Shown: positions 1 to 5,898, counted from the first letter of the stretch. The stretch: DNA of 6,220 bases from Candidatus Paenalcaligenes intestinipullorum (GCA_019120675.1 DWUQ01000095.1:1-6220); one strand, 5' to 3'. Translations and numbers: made by a program. The notes: generated by a model not told the origin, from the sequence alone.

Positions 1-1053
1 TTAGTGGTTAGTGCCGACGTCTATCGCCCCGCAGCGATTGATCAGCTCAAAACGGTGGCCGCACAAGTAGGCGTGGATTTCTTACCCACTGAAACCAGCG
101 ACAAGCCCGTAGATATTGCCACGCGCGCCCTTGATCACGCTAAGCGCTATCACTACGATGTGCTGATTGTGGATACGGCAGGTCGCTTAGGCGTCGACGA
201 GGCCATGATGCAAGAAATCCAACAGCTGCATCAGACCCTTGATCCGATTGAAACGCTCTTTGTGGTCGATGCCATGCAGGGGCAGGATGCGGTCAACGTC
301 GCCCAAGCCTTTGGGGCGGCGTTGCCCTTGACTGGTGTCGTGCTGACCAAAATGGACGGTGACGCACGCGGGGGGGCAGCGTTATCGGTGCGTCATGTTA
401 CCGGCAAGCCTCTAAAGTTTGTCGGGGTTTCCGAGAAAACCGATGGCCTAGAAGCTTTTCACCCTGAGCGCATGGCGCAGCGCATTTTGGGTATGGGCGA
501 TATCGTTTCCTTGGTCGAACAAGCGCAGCGCAATATCGACATCTCCGAAGCCGAGAAAATGGCGAAACGCATCAAATCCGGCGAGCGCTTTGATTTGAAT
601 GACTTCCGCGACCAGCTTCAGCAAGTTAAAAAAATGGGTGATATGGGTTCGTTGTTAAAAAAACTACCCGCCCAATTTGCACAAGCCGCCGAACAGATGC
701 AAGGGGGCGAAGCCGAAAAGCAACTGCGTCGTACCGAGGGCATTCTTAACTCTATGACCCCCCTCGAACGCGCCAAGCCCGATCTTCTAAAAGCCTCCCG
801 TAAGCGCCGTATCGCCCTCGGTGCTGGCGTGCCTGTTCAAGAGGTCAATCGCCTGTTGTCTCAATACGATCAAATGGCCGGCATGATGAAGAAGATGAAA
901 GGCGGTGGTATGGCCAAGATGATGCGCTCCCTAGGTGGCATGGCCGGTATGGGAGGCGGTGGTATGGGCGGCATGACCGGTATGTTGGGGGGCATGGGCG
1001 GTGGCGGCGCGGGTGGCGGCAAAGGCAAAGGCCGACGTGGGCGTCGTCGCTAA
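1..1053 (+). CDS. ffh: Signal recognition particle protein Ffh (5' truncated by window edge)
   Basis: Ffh is the SRP GTPase. With 4.5S RNA it binds signal sequences of nascent membrane proteins and docks on FtsY at the inner membrane. The reading frame is open from base 1 with no stop, so the N-domain and P-loop lie outside the window. Visible parts are the DVYRPAAIDQLK segment (bases 16-51), the G3 motif DTAGR (172-186), the G4 motif TKMD followed by GDARGGAALS (346-387), and GVSEK (424-438). The M-domain follows, with the RNA-binding SRKRRIALGAG (796-828; the family usually has GSG) and a methionine-rich signal-binding region. The tail from about 898 is very rich in Gly and Met and ends in a basic cluster (KGKGRRGRRR). 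The GTG at base 4 lies inside the G domain and is not the start. No clear hairpin-plus-T-run terminator follows. The identification is firm. Confidence 0.97.
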   Translation, partial: LVVSADVYRPAAIDQLKTVAAQVGVDFLPTETSDKPVDIATRALDHAKRYHYDVLIVDTAGRLGVDEAMMQEIQQLHQTLDPIETLFVVDAMQGQDAVNVAQAFGAALPLTGVVLTKMDGDARGGAALSVRHVTGKPLKFVGVSEKTDGLEAFHPERMAQRILGMGDIVSLVEQAQRNIDISEAEKMAKRIKSGERFDLNDFRDQLQQVKKMGDMGSLLKKLPAQFAQAAEQMQGGEAEKQLRRTEGILNSMTPLERAKPDLLKASRKRRIALGAGVPVQEVNRLLSQYDQMAGMMKKMKGGGMAKMMRSLGGMAGMGGGGMGGMTGMLGGMGGGGAGGGKGKGRRGRRR

Positions 1054-1103
1054 GGTGATGCGACCTCTGCAAGGCTTTGGGCTTTTCGGCAATTGAATGA
1101 CTT

Positions 1104-1121
1104 TTGTCACTGTATCGTCAT
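1104..1121 (+). promoter_or_regulatory. Putative Pho box (PhoB-binding site) upstream of phoX
   Basis: Two 7-base direct repeats, TTGTCAC (1104-1110) and TCGTCAT (1115-1121), are separated by TGTA. The two GTCA cores are therefore exactly 11 bases apart, as in the known Pho box layout CTGTCAT-N4-CTGTCAY. The second repeat could take the place of the -35 element. A weak -10 candidate, CGTAAT (1138-1143, 4 of 6 matches to TATAAT), follows 17 bases after the hexamer TCGTCA. The site is about 90 bases before the phoX start, and a phosphatase is the expected PhoB target. That PhoB binds here is inference. Confidence 0.65.
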
Positions 1122-1202
1122 AAAAGCTTAATTCAGACGTAATAGTTGCTGGCCATACTCTTTCCTATTCGAGTAATACCGCGTTATGTGGATGAGTAAA
1201 AT

Positions 1203-1206
1203 AGGA
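1203..1206 (+). promoter_or_regulatory. Ribosome binding site that fixes the phoX start
   Basis: AGGA, followed by AAAGCT, lies 6 bases before the ATG at 1213. The two upstream in-frame ATGs at 1186 and 1192 have no purine-rich Shine-Dalgarno sequence at a suitable distance. This favours 1213 as the start. Confidence 0.65.
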
Positions 1207-1212
1207 AAAGCT

Positions 1213-3285
1213 ATGAGCCAGCCAGATTGGGACGATATCCCGAGCAACCCTAGCAACACCACCCCTTTTAATGAAGTCGTTGCGCAGCTTAAGGGGCGTC
1301 GTCAATTTATTAAAACAGGTTTGGGCGCCAGCGCCTTAAGTTTTTTAGGGCTTGGCGCTGGGTTATTGCCTACGCAGATACGGGCTCAAACGTCTACAGC
1401 ACCAAGCTCGCAAACTCTTGGTTTTGGGTTTGAGCCACTGGGGCCATCCACAGCAGATGCGATCACCTTGCCCAAAGGCTATGCCCATCAGGTGATCAAC
1501 CGCTGGGGGGATCCATTATTTGATTATTCCCCCGCTTTCAAAGGTGATGCGACAGACGGTGGCGCAGAGCAGGCGCTGCAAGTTGGTTTCAACCACGATG
1601 GGATGCACTTTTTTCCCATCGATGCACAGCTCGGTGGTGGGCAAAGCAGCACCGAAGGGTTGCTGGTCACCAACCACGAATACATCACCCCACACTTTTT
1701 CTTTCCAGAAGGCGTCGTGCCAGGCAATGCCAATTGGAATGGCGATTGGGTATTGAAATCGCAACATGCCCAAGGAGCCTCCGTGGTACATATGCGATTG
1801 GTCGATGGCCGTTGGCAAGCCGTTTTGGACTCACCCTTCAATCGCAGTATTAACGCTACTACACCAATGCGTGTAGTGGGCCCTGCGGCTGGGCATGCCT
1901 TGATGCAAACCTCTGCGGACCCATCAGGCCAATGGGCAGTCGGTACCTTTGGTAATTGTGGCAATGGCTGGACACCGTGGAACACCTACTTAACCTGTGA
2001 GGAAAACTTCACCGATTATTTTGGTGTGGGCACGCAAAATCCCGCGCAAGCCGATTACCCAGATGCGGCCACACAAGCACATATGGAACGCTACAAAGGT
2101 GCCAATAAGGAAGCGAGTGAGGATTACCGCTGGGACACGCACGACTCTCGTTTCAACTGGACGCAAGAGCCCAACGAAGCCAACCGCTTTGGCTGGATTG
2201 TTGAGATTGATCCCTTCGACCCCCACTCGGCTCCCAAAAAGCTCGCCGCCCTAGGACGTTTTAAGCATGAAAATGCAGCGTGGACCTTGGCACCAGACCA
2301 ACGGGTAGTGGTCTATATGGGCGATGATCAGCGTAGTGAGTATATTTATAAGTTTGTTTCTAAAAACGCGTTTAACCCTGAAACACCGGCTTTAAATCGC
2401 TTGTTATTGGATGAAGGCGTCTTATATGTGGCCAAATTCCATGGAAGCACAGCGCAGGAAGAGGACTTAGCAGGACAGGGGGAATGGGTGGCCTTGACAC
2501 TCGATACCCCAACCTTAGACGGTAAGAAGCTGGGTGATTTATTTCAAGATATGGGTGAGCTGTTGATTAAGACGCGTCAAGCAGCGGATGCGGTGGGGGC
2601 TACGCCGATGGATAGGCCTGAGTGGGTAGCGGTGCACCCACAGACGAAAGAGGTGTACACCACACTAACGAACAACAGCCATCGAGGTTCGGACAAAGAG
2701 CGTTGGCCTAATGGTTTAAAGCATCCCACTGCGGACGGGCCCAATCCACGCAACGAAAACAAATACGGTCAAATTGTGCGTTGGCGCGAGCAAGGTGCGG
2801 ACCCCACAGCATTACGCTTTGAGTGGGATGTGTTTGTGTTGGCGGGCAACCCCAATGTGTATGAGGAAGGGGATAGTCGTCGAGGCTCAGCCACTATTAC
2901 TGCACAAAATACCTTTAATAGCCCCGATGGTCTGGCCTTTGATCAGCAAGGCAGGCTGTGGATTCAAACCGATGGGAACTACAGCGACCGCGATGAGTAT
3001 TTAGGCCAAGGCAATAACAGCATGCTGATTGCGAACCCTGCATCAAAGGAAATACACCGTTTTTTAGTAGGGCCGAAAGGCTGTGAGGTCACGGGCATCA
3101 CGTGGACACCCGATCAACGCTATGTGTTTATTAATATTCAACACCCAGGTGAAGGACAGTCCATCGAAGATGCACAAAAGCAGCCTAATGCGGTGTCTAC
3201 CTGGCCAGATGGTGCTCAGTCAACCCGACCAAGACCTGCAACGGTGGTGATTTGGCGTGAGGACGGGGGGCAGGTTGGTGCTTAG
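1213..3285 (+). CDS. phoX: PhoX-family alkaline phosphatase (DUF839), Tat-exported
   Basis: PhoX enzymes release phosphate from organic phosphoesters outside the cytoplasm. Characterised members are monomeric and use iron and calcium ions. The predicted protein has 690 residues, within the usual family range. After the family-typical N-terminal DDIPSNPS comes a twin-arginine signal: GRRQFIK with R29-R30, a hydrophobic stretch at about 36-53, and a probable cleavage near IRA|QT (about 58). Family motifs seen are GNCGNGWTPW (247-256), TCEE (261-264), GRFKHENA (348-355), YMGDDQRSEYIYKF (368-381), DRPEWV (467-472), TLTNNS (484-489), NSPDGLAF (569-576) and WIQTDG (583-588). The ATG at 1213 was chosen over 1186 and 1192 because of its Shine-Dalgarno sequence. 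A Pho box lies upstream, so induction by phosphate starvation is likely. It appears to be a single-gene unit convergent with thiS. Family assignment is firm; substrate range cannot be read from sequence. Confidence 0.95.
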   Translation: MSQPDWDDIPSNPSNTTPFNEVVAQLKGRRQFIKTGLGASALSFLGLGAGLLPTQIRAQTSTAPSSQTLGFGFEPLGPSTADAITLPKGYAHQVINRWGDPLFDYSPAFKGDATDGGAEQALQVGFNHDGMHFFPIDAQLGGGQSSTEGLLVTNHEYITPHFFFPEGVVPGNANWNGDWVLKSQHAQGASVVHMRLVDGRWQAVLDSPFNRSINATTPMRVVGPAAGHALMQTSADPSGQWAVGTFGNCGNGWTPWNTYLTCEENFTDYFGVGTQNPAQADYPDAATQAHMERYKGANKEASEDYRWDTHDSRFNWTQEPNEANRFGWIVEIDPFDPHSAPKKLAALGRFKHENAAWTLAPDQRVVVYMGDDQRSEYIYKFVSKNAFNPETPALNRLLLDEGVLYVAKFHGSTAQEEDLAGQGEWVALTLDTPTLDGKKLGDLFQDMGELLIKTRQAADAVGATPMDRPEWVAVHPQTKEVYTTLTNNSHRGSDKERWPNGLKHPTADGPNPRNENKYGQIVRWREQGADPTALRFEWDVFVLAGNPNVYEEGDSRRGSATITAQNTFNSPDGLAFDQQGRLWIQTDGNYSDRDEYLGQGNNSMLIANPASKEIHRFLVGPKGCEVTGITWTPDQRYVFINIQHPGEGQSIEDAQKQPNAVSTWPDGAQSTRPRPATVVIWREDGGQVGA

Positions 3286-3312
3286 CCCATGCGGCTGTTT
3301 AGGCGGCTAAGC
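3280..3312. other. Inverted repeat spanning the phoX stop codon
   Basis: GCTTAGCC (3280-3287) and GGCTAAGC (3305-3312) are perfect 8-base complementary arms around a 17-base loop. The left arm contains the phoX TAG stop. No T-run follows on either strand, so a classical intrinsic terminator is not shown. A role in 3'-end formation between convergent genes is possible. Confidence 0.4.
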
Positions 3313-3332
3313 TCTGTAATGGCTGCACGATA

Positions 3333-3347
3333 GGGGGCTTAGCCCCC
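3333..3347. other. GC hairpin with the thiS stop codon as its loop
   Basis: On the minus strand the sequence reads GGGGGC-TAA-GCCCCC: a perfect 6-base, all-G/C stem whose 3-base loop is the thiS stop codon. The following minus-strand bases (TATCGTGC) contain no T-run. It may stabilise the mRNA 3' end or help termination between the convergent thiS and phoX genes. The structure is seen; the role is inferred. Confidence 0.5.
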
Positions 3348-3539
3348 ACCCACTGCCACCACAATCTCCACATGATCGCGCTCTTGCAGCACACGAGTAT
3401 CGTGTTCGCTTTTGGGCACGATCTCGCCGTTGATTTCGACGGCAATGCGCTTGCCCACATAATCCAGCTCAGTGAGCAAATCCTGTACAGTGGCCCCCAT
3501 ATGGATAATGCGGGCCTTGCCATTTAGCACAATATTCAT
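3339..3539 (-). CDS. thiS: Sulfur carrier protein ThiS
   Basis: ThiS is a small ubiquitin-fold protein. Its C-terminal Gly-Gly is adenylated by ThiF and converted to a thiocarboxylate, which donates sulfur to ThiG for the thiazole ring of thiamine. The 66-residue product has the usual length and begins MNIVLNGKAR. It carries the family segments GATVQDLL, VAVEINGEIVPKS and DHVEIVVAVGGG, and ends in the required glycines. The start at 3539 is set by a strong AAGGAG five bases upstream; the frame stays open to 3572, but a start there would ignore that site. It lies 63 bases downstream of trmB on the same strand. No thiG follows: the next gene is phoX, convergent. A MoaD-like carrier is the main alternative, but the overall sequence favours ThiS. 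Confidence 0.9.
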   Translation of the reverse strand: MNIVLNGKARIIHMGATVQDLLTELDYVGKRIAVEINGEIVPKSEHDTRVLQERDHVEIVVAVGGG

Positions 3540-3544
3540 AATCA

Positions 3545-3550
3545 CTCCTT
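3545..3550 (-). promoter_or_regulatory. Strong Shine-Dalgarno sequence of thiS
   Basis: AAGGAG on the minus strand lies five bases before the ATG at 3539. It decides in favour of the 66-residue product rather than the 77-residue form starting at 3572. Confidence 0.75.
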
Positions 3551-3602
3551 GGTGGCAAATTTCTCTAGCCAATACGTTGACGCTCTAGGTTCAAGACTTA
3601 GT

Positions 3603-4304
3603 TTAAAGGCGTTTGAAAATTAAGTCCCACACACCATGACCCAAGCGCAGCCCGCGGGCTTCAAATTTAGTAACCGGACGATACTCCGGGCGCGGTGCAA
3701 AGCCATCGGCGGTGTTTTCCAATAACGGCTCAGCCGACAGCACCTCCAGCATCTGCTCGGCATAGTGTTCCCAGTCGGTCGCGCAGTGGATATAGCCTCC
3801 GGGACGCAAGCGGCTGCTGAGTAGCTTGATAAAAGGGGGCTGAATCAGCCGACGCTTGTGGTGGCGCTTTTTGGGCCAAGGATCGGGAAAGTAAATATGC
3901 ACCCCATTTAGGCTATCGGGGGCGATCATATCGCGCACAATCTCGACAGCATCATGCTGCAAAATGCGGATATTGGACACCTCGTGCTCATCAATACGAC
4001 GCAATAAGGCACCCACTCCCGCATCAAACACTTCCACACATAAGAAATCTTCATCAGGGCGGGCCTGAGCAATTTTAAGTGTGGTCTCACCCATCCCAAA
4101 GCCGATTTCTAAAATTACTGGTGCGTGACGACCAAACACTTCAGCGGGATTAAGTAAGGCATTTTGATAAGGAATCGCCCATTTGGGCATCAGCCGTTCG
4201 GTGCTTTCTTTTTGGTTGGCGCTCATATACGAACGGTGGCGCACAAAGCTTTTGATGTGGCCATGAGGATGCGTTGGCGTGTCGACGTTGTGGTCGGAGG
4301 TCAT
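3603..4304 (-). CDS. trmB: tRNA (guanine-N7-)-methyltransferase TrmB
   Basis: TrmB transfers a methyl group from S-adenosylmethionine to N7 of G46 in the variable loop of many tRNAs. From the ATG at 4304 the protein has 233 residues, close to the E. coli enzyme. An N-terminal IKSFVRHR (17-24) is typical of the family. The SAM-binding motif I is LEIGFGMGE (65-73). The signature YFPDPWPKKRHHKRR (138-152) and TDWEHYAEQM (176-185) follow, and the C-terminal RPVTKFEARGLRLGH (209-223) is the substrate-binding hallmark. The acidic-loop segment reads VEVFDAGVG (90-98), where many homologues have EVHxPGVG. The frame continues to 4430, but those 42 extra residues do not resemble TrmB. No good Shine-Dalgarno sequence precedes 4304, so the start rests on family length. 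It is probably co-transcribed with thiS. Confidence 0.95.
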   Translation of the reverse strand: MTSDHNVDTPTHPHGHIKSFVRHRSYMSANQKESTERLMPKWAIPYQNALLNPAEVFGRHAPVILEIGFGMGETTLKIAQARPDEDFLCVEVFDAGVGALLRRIDEHEVSNIRILQHDAVEIVRDMIAPDSLNGVHIYFPDPWPKKRHHKRRLIQPPFIKLLSSRLRPGGYIHCATDWEHYAEQMLEVLSAEPLLENTADGFAPRPEYRPVTKFEARGLRLGHGVWDLIFKRL

Positions 4305-4355
4305 AGTTTTGAGTATAGGAATAACAATAGCAACAAGATAGCGAACAAACTCGCA

Positions 4356-4370
4356 TGCGTAGTGTACGCA
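4356..4370. promoter_or_regulatory. Perfect inverted repeat in the trmB / tRNA-Gly divergent region
   Basis: TGCGTA-GTG-TACGCA has six-base arms and a three-base centre. It lies 52 bases upstream of the trmB start and 90 bases upstream of the tRNA gene. On the + strand A residues follow it, so it is not an intrinsic terminator in that direction. An operator or cruciform is possible, but nothing identifies a regulator. The rest of 4305-4460 is A/T-rich and shows no gene. Confidence 0.3.
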
Positions 4371-4376
4371 AAAAAC

Positions 4377-4406
4377 TGGTAAAGCTCTAAAAATAAGCGT
4401 TATACT
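4377..4406 (+). promoter_or_regulatory. Weak candidate promoter for tRNA-Gly
   Basis: TATACT (4401-4406) matches the -10 consensus at five of six bases. The best -35 candidate is poor: TGGTAA (4377-4382), 18 bases upstream. Transcription would begin about 50 bases before the tRNA, leaving a 5' leader for RNase P to remove. Confidence 0.3.
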
Positions 4407-4460
4407 TACAGCTTCTCCAACCGTAGTCACACTTAGTGATCGTGCCTACGCGTATCCCAA

Positions 4461-4534
4461 GCGGGTGTAGTTTAATGGTAAAACGAAAGCTTCCCAAGCT
4501 TTAGTCGAGGGTTCGATTCCCTTCACCCGCTCCA
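4461..4534 (+). tRNA. tRNA-Gly (anticodon CCC)
   Basis: This 74-base gene folds into a full cloverleaf. The acceptor stem is GCGGGTG (4461-4467) with CACCCGC (4524-4530). The D stem is GTTT/AAAC (4470-4473 and 4481-4484). The anticodon stem is AAAGC/GCTTT (4486-4490 and 4498-4502) around the loop TTCCCAA, giving anticodon CCC at 4493-4495, which reads GGG codons. The T stem is GAGGG/CCCTT with loop TTCGATT (4507-4523). The discriminator base is T, and the CCA end is encoded (4532-4534). The D loop has the conserved GG. It resembles E. coli glyU closely. It lies 59 bases before the DUF72 gene on the same strand, and no terminator separates them, so read-through is possible. Confidence 0.97.
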
Positions 4535-4593
4535 ACAGACTGTTGTGCTTCGTCTTATTTGCCCCAATCCCATCCCATGGCATACTCCCTTGT

Positions 4594-5637
4594 ATGCAAG
4601 ACGATCTATTTGGCGATGCGCCGCCACCTTCTAAATCTACCCCTAAAAAGGCCGCATCCAAGCGTAGCCTAACGCAAGTGGGCCTAGCTGAGCAGGCGCA
4701 AGAGTGGACAGAGCTGGCTGCCCACTTACCCCAGCATTTACGTTTTGGGGTCTCTACGTGGTCTTATCCCGGCTGGAAGGGGCTGGTATGGAATGGCGAG
4801 TACGATCGTAGCGTGCTATCCAAACGCGGCCTAGAGGCCTACCACCAGCACCCTTTAATGCGTACGGTTTGTATTGACCGGAGCTTTTGGCGGCCCTTAA
4901 CGGTGACACAATATGCCGCCTATGCGGCACAGGTGGATGAAGATTTCCGCTTTGTTGTTAAATGCCCAGCGATGGTGACCGATGCGCAAGTGCGCGACGA
5001 GCACGGCAAGGGGTACACCGTTAATCCGGATTTTTTAAGTGGTTCGCTGGCAGTCGAGCAGTTTGTGCAGCCCGCGATGGATGGTTTGGGCAATAAGCTG
5101 GGTGTGTTGGTATTTCAGCTTAGCCCGTTAAGCCTGAAATGGTTGAATCATCCTGATGATTTATTCCAACAACTGGGGCAAATGCTGGCTGTAGTCCGTC
5201 AAGCCTTGCCAGCTGAGTCGGGTGTTATTGTTGCGGTCGAGCTGCGGGATGCGGCGTTATTGAGCCCATCGTTAGTGACAACCTTAAAAACTCACGGTGC
5301 CACCTTTTGCTTAGGATTGCATGGCAAAATGCCGCCTATTGAGCAGCAATTACCCATTCTGCGAGCGCTGTGGCCTGGGCCCTTGGTGTGTCGCTGGAAT
5401 CTGAACCGTCGCTTTGGGCCGTATGGGTACGGTGAGGCCCAAGAGGCGCACGCCCCGTTTAATGCACTGGTCAGCGAGGATGTGCACACCAGACAGATCC
5501 TAGCGCGGACACTGCGGGGCATTGCCGGCGCCGGTCAGCCTGCCTACGTCACCATTAGCAATGATGCCGAAGGGTGCTCACCCTTATCCATTCAAAAGTT
5601 GGCTCAAGCGGTGGTCAGCTCTGCTAGCGCAGAATAA
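4594..5637 (+). CDS. DUF72 (YecE-like) family protein of unknown function
   Basis: DUF72 proteins form a TIM-barrel-like family with no settled biochemical role. From the ATG at 4594 this one has 347 residues, longer than most of the family. A basic, proline- and lysine-containing N-terminal extension covers about 1-48. The core begins with LRFGVSTWSYPGWKG (49-63). It continues with IDRSFWRP (94-101; homologues usually have a motif like EINSTFYRxP), FRFVVKCP (118-125), VFQLSP (173-178), VAVELRD (213-219) and VTISNDAEGCSPLSI (319-333). The N-terminus MQDDLFGD resembles a sliding-clamp-binding peptide (see findings). The frame is open from a TTG at 4543, but ATG 4594 is preferred because the extra 17 residues look non-coding. 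No convincing Shine-Dalgarno sequence precedes either start. It may be transcribed with the tRNA just upstream. Family assignment is firm, function unknown. Confidence 0.88.
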   Translation: MQDDLFGDAPPPSKSTPKKAASKRSLTQVGLAEQAQEWTELAAHLPQHLRFGVSTWSYPGWKGLVWNGEYDRSVLSKRGLEAYHQHPLMRTVCIDRSFWRPLTVTQYAAYAAQVDEDFRFVVKCPAMVTDAQVRDEHGKGYTVNPDFLSGSLAVEQFVQPAMDGLGNKLGVLVFQLSPLSLKWLNHPDDLFQQLGQMLAVVRQALPAESGVIVAVELRDAALLSPSLVTTLKTHGATFCLGLHGKMPPIEQQLPILRALWPGPLVCRWNLNRRFGPYGYGEAQEAHAPFNALVSEDVHTRQILARTLRGIAGAGQPAYVTISNDAEGCSPLSIQKLAQAVVSSASAE

Positions 5638-5700
5638 ATAACTCGCTTGCATGCCGCGCCTCTAAGCGCCCTACAGACACTACTCTTTGGCGATACCCCA

Positions 5701-5761
5701 ATCTTAGATTTCAAGCTACAGGCTACCCCTAGTACGTTTTAGGATACAAAACGCCTAAGAT
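5701..5761. other. Nested and mutually exclusive inverted repeats downstream of the DUF72 gene
   Basis: ATCTTAG (5701-5707) is the exact complement of CTAAGAT (5755-5761). Inside lies CGTTTT (5735-5740) with AAAACG (5748-5753), a six-base stem with a seven-base loop. A competing pairing is TTAGG (5739-5743) with CCTAA (5754-5758), which cannot form together with the others. The region is part of the 261-base gap 5638-5898, in which no gene was recognised. Function unknown. Confidence 0.35.
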
Positions 5762-5773
5762 GGCTAAGCCTTG

Positions 5774-5809
5774 TAAGGAATGCTTGCAACCGTGTTGCGT
5801 ATTACCTTA
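5774..5809. other. Long imperfect hairpin, possibly a weak terminator of the DUF72 transcript
   Basis: Three stem segments stack: TAAGG/CCTTA (5774-5778 with 5805-5809), AATGC/GTATT with one G-U pair (5779-5783 with 5799-5803) and GCAAC/GTTGC (5786-5790 with 5794-5798). The loop is CGT, with a one-base bulge on one side and a two-base bulge on the other. A short T-run (TTTT, 5816-5819) begins seven bases after the stem, further than in a typical intrinsic terminator. It could end DUF72 transcription or act in the xdhC leader. Confidence 0.35.
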
Positions 5810-5854
5810 GGGTGCTTTTATTAATGAATAGTCTGAATGTGTTTTTTATTTGTG

Positions 5855-5884
5855 CGTAGGGCGAATAAAAATTCGCAAGGTACG
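5855..5884 (+). promoter_or_regulatory. Hairpin just upstream of the xdhC-like gene
   Basis: GCGAAT-AAAA-ATTCGC (5861-5876) is a perfect six-base stem with a four-base loop. It is flanked by a further pairing of CGTA (5855-5858) with TACG (5881-5884) across an internal loop. It ends 14 bases before the start codon at 5899. It could be an operator for a dimeric regulator or a 5' leader structure affecting translation; the sequence does not decide. Confidence 0.4.
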
Positions 5885-5898
5885 AAATTGGGGGCGTA

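Noticed and set aside
1098..1109. TGAC-TTTT-GTCA as a terminator hairpin for ffh
   Set aside because: The stem is only four bases and A/T-leaning with no T-run after it, and it overlaps the better-supported Pho box.
1186..1212. Longer phoX start at ATG 1186 or 1192
   Set aside because: There is no Shine-Dalgarno sequence at these sites, whereas ATG 1213 has AGGA at good spacing and gives the family-typical N-terminus.
1524..1985. A 153-codon open frame antisense to phoX
   Set aside because: It lies wholly inside a well-supported gene, and its translation is Cys/Pro-rich and unlike any family I recognise.
4305..4430. A 42-residue N-terminal extension of trmB
   Set aside because: The extra residues do not resemble TrmB, would run almost to the tRNA gene, and make the protein longer than the family; they read as translated promoter DNA.
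4543..4593. A TTG start for the DUF72 gene 51 bases upstream
   Set aside because: It uses a rare start codon 8 bases after the tRNA end, has no ribosome site, and the added residues do not look like protein of this family.
3280..5770. GGCTTAGCC / GGCTAAGCC recurring at 3280-3287, 3305-3312, 3336-3344 and 5762-5770 as a possible dispersed repeat
   Set aside because: The shared stretch is only 8-9 bases, near-palindromic and without common flanks; chance and the hairpins already listed explain it.
5761..5776. A sigma-54-like promoter (TGGC...TTGT) before xdhC
   Set aside because: The spacing between the two halves is one base short and the -12 element lacks GC, so it does not meet the consensus.
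5638..5898. A molybdenum-cofactor riboswitch before the xdhC-like gene
   Set aside because: The stems seen are short and I could not match them to the known Moco RNA architecture; proposing it from the neighbouring gene alone would be guesswork.
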